Positions 7,219 through 10,636 of a DNA stretch of 10,636 nucleotides are shown here, in pieces (position 1 is the first letter of the stretch; each line of letters begins with the position of its first letter). The notes under the pieces were generated by a model. The model worked only from the letters and a program-made list of their open reading frames with translations. It had not been told where the DNA came from and ran no database searches. The translations under genes were made by a program, and so were the position numbers. The stretch is from Mageeibacillus sp. UBA5442 (GTDB lineage: Bacteria > Bacillota > Clostridia > Saccharofermentanales > DTU023). The stretch covers positions 1-10,636 of the forward strand of contig DIRG01000003.1 of assembly GCA_002427475.1 (NCBI GenBank). Direction: 5' to 3'.

Positions 7219-8853
7219 ATGAAGAAGGATGCACTCATTTATATTTTTGGACACAAGAATCCCGATACAGACTCAATTTGTTCGGCCATCGCTTATGCTG
7301 AGTTAAAAAAAGCACAGGGACATAGAGCCAAAGCGATCCGACTAGGCAAGATTAATAAGGAAACGGAATTTGTACTCGATTACTTCAATGTCGATGCTCC
7401 CGATTACCTCCCAACTATCAGAACTCAGATTTCCGACTTGAATATTGATAAAGTCGAGCACCTGAGTCCCCAATTATCCTTGCGGACAGCCTGGGACAAA
7501 ACTAAAAGCACTAATATCAAGGTAGCTGCTGTAGTGGATGAGGAGAATAAACTCTTAGGCATCGTGACGCTCTCCGACATCACCAGCCGCTTCATGGATA
7601 TCCAAGGCAATGTCGAAGCACTTAAAGCCACTCCCTTGAAAAATATCTTAAAAACTCTGAGTGCCTATCTTTTAGTGGGTTCTGAGGAACAGTTCAACCC
7701 CAGTGGTAACGCTCTTATCGCCGCCATGACTCCTGACGGAATGGCCCCTTTCGTAGCGAAGAATGATATCGTGCTGGTTGGAAACCGCAGGGATAGCCAA
7801 CTTAAGTCCATTGCGGAAGGAGCAAACTGCCTGATTGTCACCTGCGACGGACATGTTTATGAAGATGTAATTAAAAAGGCGGAAAAGCATGGCTGCATCA
7901 TTATGAGAACGATGCATGACACCTATACGGCCGCCCTCTTGCTTAATCAGAGCATACCGGTCGAATTTGTTATGGCCAAGGATAGCTTAGCCGCATTCCA
8001 AATTAACGACTATATAGACGAGATCAAGGATGAAATGCTTCAGTCGCGGCACAGAGCTTATCCGGTTGTAGATAGCGACAATGTCGTCCAGGGCTTCATT
8101 ACCCGTTATCATCTCATCAGTCAAAGCAACAAAAGAGTCATTCTCGTCGACCACAACGAAATCTCTCAATCCATCGACGGCTTGGAGCAAGCGCAGATAT
8201 TGGAAATAATCGATCATCACCGCATCGGCGGTCTCATGACAGGCTCGCCCATCTACTTTAAGAATGAAGCTGTGGGCAGCACCGCCACCATCATTTCGGG
8301 ATTGTATCGGGACTTCAAGATAAGACCCTCAGCTAATATAGCAGGTATTTTATGCGCAGCCATTATTTCTGACACGATGTATTTCAAGTCACCGACCAGC
8401 ACCGGCAAAGACAAATATATGGCTGAGAAGATGGCAGAAGTGGCCGGCTTGGATCTTGAGGATTTCTCTAAAAAAATGCTTGACAGCTCGTCAACTATAA
8501 TCAGCATGAGCCCCAAAGAAATCCTTAATTATGATTTCAAAGAATTCTTCCTCAATCGACATAAGGTCGGCATTGGACAAATTACCTCCAGCAATATGGA
8601 GGAGCTGGATCTAATCAGGGAAGATCTTCTCGCCTATCTCGAGGAAACTCTAGAGGCCAAAGAGTATCAAGTCTTGATGATCATCGTGTCCGACCCGGCG
8701 CGTGAAGGTTCAGAGATCTTATTTGCAGAGAAAGAAAGCGGCACTGTCAACAAAGCATTTAACACCGGCACTACTAATAACAGCATGTTCCTAAAAGGCG
8801 TCGTCTCAAGAAAGAAACAGATTGTTCCTTTCTTGAATTCGGTTCTAAAATAA
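7219..8853 (+). CDS. ppaC: Family II manganese-dependent inorganic pyrophosphatase with CBS and DRTGG regulatory domains
   Basis: This cytoplasmic enzyme hydrolyses pyrophosphate to two phosphates. With the ATG at 7219 it has 544 residues. The DHH catalytic domain is split. FGHKNPDTDS (10-19) supplies His12, Asp16 and Asp18; LVDHNE (309-314) supplies Asp311; IIDHHRIGG (330-338) supplies the DHH motif; and SDT (384-386) supplies Asp385. The DHHA2 domain ends with SRKKQ (530-534), the substrate-binding motif. Inserted at about 70-305 are CBS1 (about 75-130), a DRTGG domain (about 140-255) and CBS2 (about 258-303). Relatives with this layout, such as the Clostridium perfringens enzyme, are controlled by AMP/ADP and activated by diadenosine polyphosphates. 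The ATG is preferred over the in-frame TTG at 7213 because AGGA (7207-7210) is 8 bases from the ATG but only 2 from the TTG. All metal ligands are present, so activity is expected. Confidence 0.95.
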   Translation: MKKDALIYIFGHKNPDTDSICSAIAYAELKKAQGHRAKAIRLGKINKETEFVLDYFNVDAPDYLPTIRTQISDLNIDKVEHLSPQLSLRTAWDKTKSTNIKVAAVVDEENKLLGIVTLSDITSRFMDIQGNVEALKATPLKNILKTLSAYLLVGSEEQFNPSGNALIAAMTPDGMAPFVAKNDIVLVGNRRDSQLKSIAEGANCLIVTCDGHVYEDVIKKAEKHGCIIMRTMHDTYTAALLLNQSIPVEFVMAKDSLAAFQINDYIDEIKDEMLQSRHRAYPVVDSDNVVQGFITRYHLISQSNKRVILVDHNEISQSIDGLEQAQILEIIDHHRIGGLMTGSPIYFKNEAVGSTATIISGLYRDFKIRPSANIAGILCAAIISDTMYFKSPTSTGKDKYMAEKMAEVAGLDLEDFSKKMLDSSSTIISMSPKEILNYDFKEFFLNRHKVGIGQITSSNMEELDLIREDLLAYLEETLEAKEYQVLMIIVSDPAREGSEILFAEKESGTVNKAFNTGTTNNSMFLKGVVSRKKQIVPFLNSVLK

Positions 8854-8855
8854 GA

Positions 8856-10169
8856 TCAGCTGCCAAATTCTACTTCCACACTTGCCGGCAGCAAGTTAGG
8901 ACCGCCCAATTCCAACCACTCGGCCTCTGAACCTGCGAAGCGGACAATCTCCAACTTGTCGCTGGAGCGGAAAGCATTTGTGTCAATCTCGACCACGGAT
9001 GCAGGAATATCGATAGAAACTAAAGAGGTGCAACGCGCGAAAGCAGAGCTGCCAATTTTGCTGACCTGTTCCGGAATTGTGACGCTTTTCAAAGAAATAC
9101 AATCGGCAAAAGCTGAATCTCCAATTATTTCTAAAGAATCAGGCAAATCGATATACTCCAGCTTATGGCTTTTTCTGAAAGCGCTACTGCCGATTTCAAT
9201 TAAGGAATCGGGCAAATCAACAGTCTCTAGAGCAAAGCAGTCCGCAAACATCCAGTCTTCGATTTTTTGAATAGAATTTGAAAAGCTGACACTCTTCAGA
9301 TTTGAACAGCCGGAGAACGCTCTTCTGCCGATTTTGCTCACAGAATCAGCCATCTTTACGTTTTCAAGATTGGCAGAATTTGCGAAGGCATACAGACCAA
9401 TCTCGCTAATCGAGCTTGGAATTTCTATCGAAATCAGAGAGTGGCAATTCGAATAGGTCCAGTCTTCAATGACACTGACATTCACCGAATGAGAAATATC
9501 GCTTAAGGAGAAACAGCCGTAAAAGGCGCCCTTTCCTATGGAAGTAACTGAATCAGGAATGTCGATGGTACTCAGCGCATAGCTGTACCTGAAAGCATAC
9601 TCCCCGATGGTCGTAAGAGAATTGGGCAGCTCAATTGTCTCCAGTAACGGCAAGCCTGAGAAGGCATAGTTACCGATTTCTGTGACAGAATCAGAAATTT
9701 CCACACTTTCCAAGAGTGGGAGATCCGCGAAAGCATAGCGATCTATAATCGTTACCGATTCCGGGACAATGACGCGCTCCAGATACCTAAAGAAAAAATC
9801 TTCCACTCTGTCTCTGTCGCTCATCAGCCTGACTCTACAAATATCTCGCAGTGCAACCACATTGTAGCCGTCAACAGTATCCGGAATGGTCCAGCTCGCA
9901 TCCCAATTATCATAATCAAAATCATCCGGAGGATTGTACTCCGTCAGCATAATATTATTGTTGCCCAATTTATCGTAGACATAGCCGAGTGGCTGTTCAG
10001 AGGAAACATTTTCGATTCCCGGATCAGCTCTTCTTTCCAGCCATGGTTCTATAACAAAAGGTTTCAGCACGATTCCGACAGCTACTAAAATAGGTATAGC
10101 TGCGAGTATAATGCCAATTTTGAGCCAGTTTTTGCGTCTTACCGGCCTTCTTCTCTTGCCTTTACTCAT
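8856..10169 (-). CDS. Membrane-anchored BspA-type leucine-rich-repeat (LRR_5) protein
   Basis: This 437-residue protein is probably displayed outside the cell. Residues 1-15 are Lys/Arg-rich (GKRRRPVRRK) and residues 16-36 are a single hydrophobic segment, so a signal anchor with N-in, C-out topology is expected. I see no clear signal-peptidase site, lipobox or LPxTG. Residues 45-132 are an acidic, aromatic linker with a degenerate repeat at about 93-113. Residues 133-408 are 12 consecutive 23-residue repeats of the form I-x-I-P-x-S-V-x-x-I-G-x-x-A-F, typical of the BspA/TpLRR group. A short acidic cap ends the protein. The start follows AGGGGG (10175-10180). Family members are linked to adhesion or protein binding, but the ligand cannot be read from the sequence. 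The gene converges on the pyrophosphatase gene with only 2 bases between stops. Confidence 0.88.
   Translation of the reverse strand: MSKGKRRRPVRRKNWLKIGIILAAIPILVAVGIVLKPFVIEPWLERRADPGIENVSSEQPLGYVYDKLGNNNIMLTEYNPPDDFDYDNWDASWTIPDTVDGYNVVALRDICRVRLMSDRDRVEDFFFRYLERVIVPESVTIIDRYAFADLPLLESVEISDSVTEIGNYAFSGLPLLETIELPNSLTTIGEYAFRYSYALSTIDIPDSVTSIGKGAFYGCFSLSDISHSVNVSVIEDWTYSNCHSLISIEIPSSISEIGLYAFANSANLENVKMADSVSKIGRRAFSGCSNLKSVSFSNSIQKIEDWMFADCFALETVDLPDSLIEIGSSAFRKSHKLEYIDLPDSLEIIGDSAFADCISLKSVTIPEQVSKIGSSAFARCTSLVSIDIPASVVEIDTNAFRSSDKLEIVRFAGSEAEWLELGGPNLLPASVEVEFGS
8946..9773 (-). repeat. Twelve gap-free 23-residue (69-base) leucine-rich repeats
   Basis: The conserved aromatic of each repeat falls at residues 147, 170, 193, 216, 239, 262, 285, 308, 331, 354, 377 and 400, a spacing of exactly 23 every time. 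Repeat 5 (225-247) has lost the IP and AF signatures (WTY replaces xAF), and repeat 8 (294-316) has WMF. The units are similar in protein but diverged in DNA, so this is an old repeat domain rather than a fresh tandem array. Confidence 0.88.
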
Positions 10170-10205
10170 TATTCCCCCCTGATTAAATGCAAGTTGTTCT
10201 CGAGA

Positions 10206-10246
10206 TGGAAAGAAAGGACGAAGCCATTATTCAACAGCGTCGTCCT
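10206..10246 (-). terminator. Terminator after tRNA-Gln
   Basis: Reading the minus strand just past the tRNA 3' end, AGGACGA (10246-10240) pairs with TCGTCCT (10221-10215). The complement of 10206-10214, TTTCTTTCC, follows as an interrupted T-run. The 18-base loop and broken T-run make it moderate in strength. It separates the tRNA from the leucine-rich-repeat gene, which starts at 10169, so some read-through could feed that gene. Confidence 0.62.
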
Positions 10247-10252
10247 CCGTTT

Positions 10253-10326
10253 TGGCTGCCGATCCAGGATTTGAACCCGGACATACTGAGTCAGAGTCAG
10301 GTGTGCTACCGTTACACTAATCGGCA
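10253..10326 (-). tRNA. tRNA-Gln (anticodon CTG)
   Basis: The minus strand folds into a complete 74-base cloverleaf with encoded CCA (10255-10253). The acceptor TGCCGAT pairs fully with ATCGGCA; the T1-A72 end and G73 discriminator are usual for glutamine tRNAs. The D stem is GTGT/GCAC. The anticodon loop CTCTGAC gives anticodon CTG, reading codon CAG. The T stem CCGGG/CCTGG with loop TTCAAAT is normal. The base of the anticodon stem is a C27-U43 mismatch, leaving four good pairs there. All three key arms are intact, so the gene should be functional. Confidence 0.95.
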
Positions 10327-10345
10327 ATATTGACTTACCTTGAGA

Positions 10346-10374
10346 ATGTTAGCATATAGCGCTTTTTACTGCAA
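10346..10374 (-). promoter_or_regulatory. Candidate promoter of tRNA-Gln
   Basis: On the minus strand, TTGCAG (10374-10369) and an extended -10, TGC-TAACAT (TAACAT at 10351-10346), are separated by 17 bases. Transcription would start near 10339, about 13 bases before the tRNA. The -35 box directly abuts the flavoprotein stop codon. The boxes match consensus at 3 and 4 of 6 positions plus the TGn extension. Confidence 0.45.
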
Positions 10375-10375
10375 G

Positions 10376-10636
10376 CTAATTGCGCTCCAAAAGGCTGCTA
10401 GCTACATTTTTTCCGGCGACATAAGCAGATGAAAAAGCCCAGCGCAGATTATAGCCTCCGGTGTCACCGTTGACATCTAAGATTTCGCCAACAAGGTACA
10501 GAGAAGGACATATTTTTGATTCTAAACTTTCGGGGTCAATCTCAGCAGTCTTGATACCTCCGGCAGTCACTTGTGCAAAGTCGAAGCCACGTGTGCCCCG
10601 AACCGGGCGTTTAACTTCCTTCAAGACTCCGGCCAT
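10376..10636 (-). CDS. BaiN/HI0933-family FAD flavoprotein, C-terminal part (runs off window)
   Basis: Only the last 86 or so residues are inside the window; the gene continues beyond base 10636, and the ATG at the edge is probably an internal Met. The visible part has the family's characteristic end: GFDFAQVTAGGI (about 17-28), ESLESK (36-41), LYLVGEILDVNGDTGGYNL (about 47-65) and WAFSSAYVAG (about 67-76). The GEILDVNGDTGGYN segment is the FAD-contacting region. Members are soluble NAD(P)/FAD-dependent oxidoreductases (HI0933, YhiN, BaiN). One member acts in bile-acid 7-dehydroxylation, but most have no known substrate, and that role should not be assumed here. The stop is TAG at 10378-10376. 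The N-terminal dinucleotide-binding loop cannot be checked. Confidence 0.88.
   Translation of the reverse strand: MAGVLKEVKRPVRGTRGFDFAQVTAGGIKTAEIDPESLESKICPSLYLVGEILDVNGDTGGYNLRWAFSSAYVAGKNVASSLLERN

Noticed and set aside
8880..8896. ACTTGC-CGGCA-GCAAGT hairpin near the convergent junction as a terminator
   Set aside because: It has only a 6-bp stem, no T-run on either strand, and lies inside the leucine-rich-repeat coding sequence.
8956..9270. 104-codon plus-strand open frame with repetitive product opposite the leucine-rich repeats
   Set aside because: Its periodic sequence is only the reverse reading of the repeat domain, with no independent support.

Overview
The window reads as a stretch of chromosome from an anaerobic, fermentative Firmicute of the Clostridia. 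Supporting this are a PPi-dependent phosphofructokinase, NADH/ferredoxin-type iron-sulfur flavoproteins, a family II pyrophosphatase with CBS and DRTGG regulatory domains, a BspA-type leucine-rich-repeat surface protein, strong purine-rich Shine-Dalgarno sites and moderate GC. This is a judgement from gene content; no rRNA or other phylogenetic marker is present. I see no mobile element, CRISPR array, phage gene or origin.

Layout. On the + strand, a PPi-type phosphofructokinase gene (86-1324) is followed by three genes: a NuoE-like [2Fe-2S] protein (1378-1878), a NuoF/HydB-like FMN-iron-sulfur protein (1957-3717) and a 1112-residue fusion protein (3705-7043). The fusion combines a [2Fe-2S] ferredoxin, a GltD/NfnB-like FAD-NADPH module, a 2x[4Fe-4S] ferredoxin and a NuoG-like domain. 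A strong terminator (7068-7098) closes this unit. After a 120-base leader with a candidate promoter and two palindromes comes a CBS-DRTGG manganese pyrophosphatase gene (7219-8853). It converges, with 2 bases between stop codons, on a minus-strand gene for a membrane-anchored leucine-rich-repeat protein (8856-10169). Upstream of that, on the minus strand, are a terminator hairpin, a tRNA-Gln(CTG) with its own candidate promoter, and the 3' end of a BaiN/HI0933-family flavoprotein that runs off the window.

How the genes fit together. The E-F-fusion trio matches, in domain content, the Stn (Sporomusa-type Nfn) electron-bifurcating transhydrogenase as I recall it from the literature. Such an enzyme couples NADPH to NADH plus reduced ferredoxin. 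No subunit carries hydrogenase H-cluster motifs, so a bifurcating hydrogenase is unlikely. Its position behind PPi-phosphofructokinase puts glycolytic carbon flow and redox-carrier balancing in one locus. The nearby pyrophosphatase is of the nucleotide-regulated type, so the locus holds both a PPi user and a regulated PPi destroyer. That functional link is inference; the domain assignments rest on motifs visible in the translated proteins.
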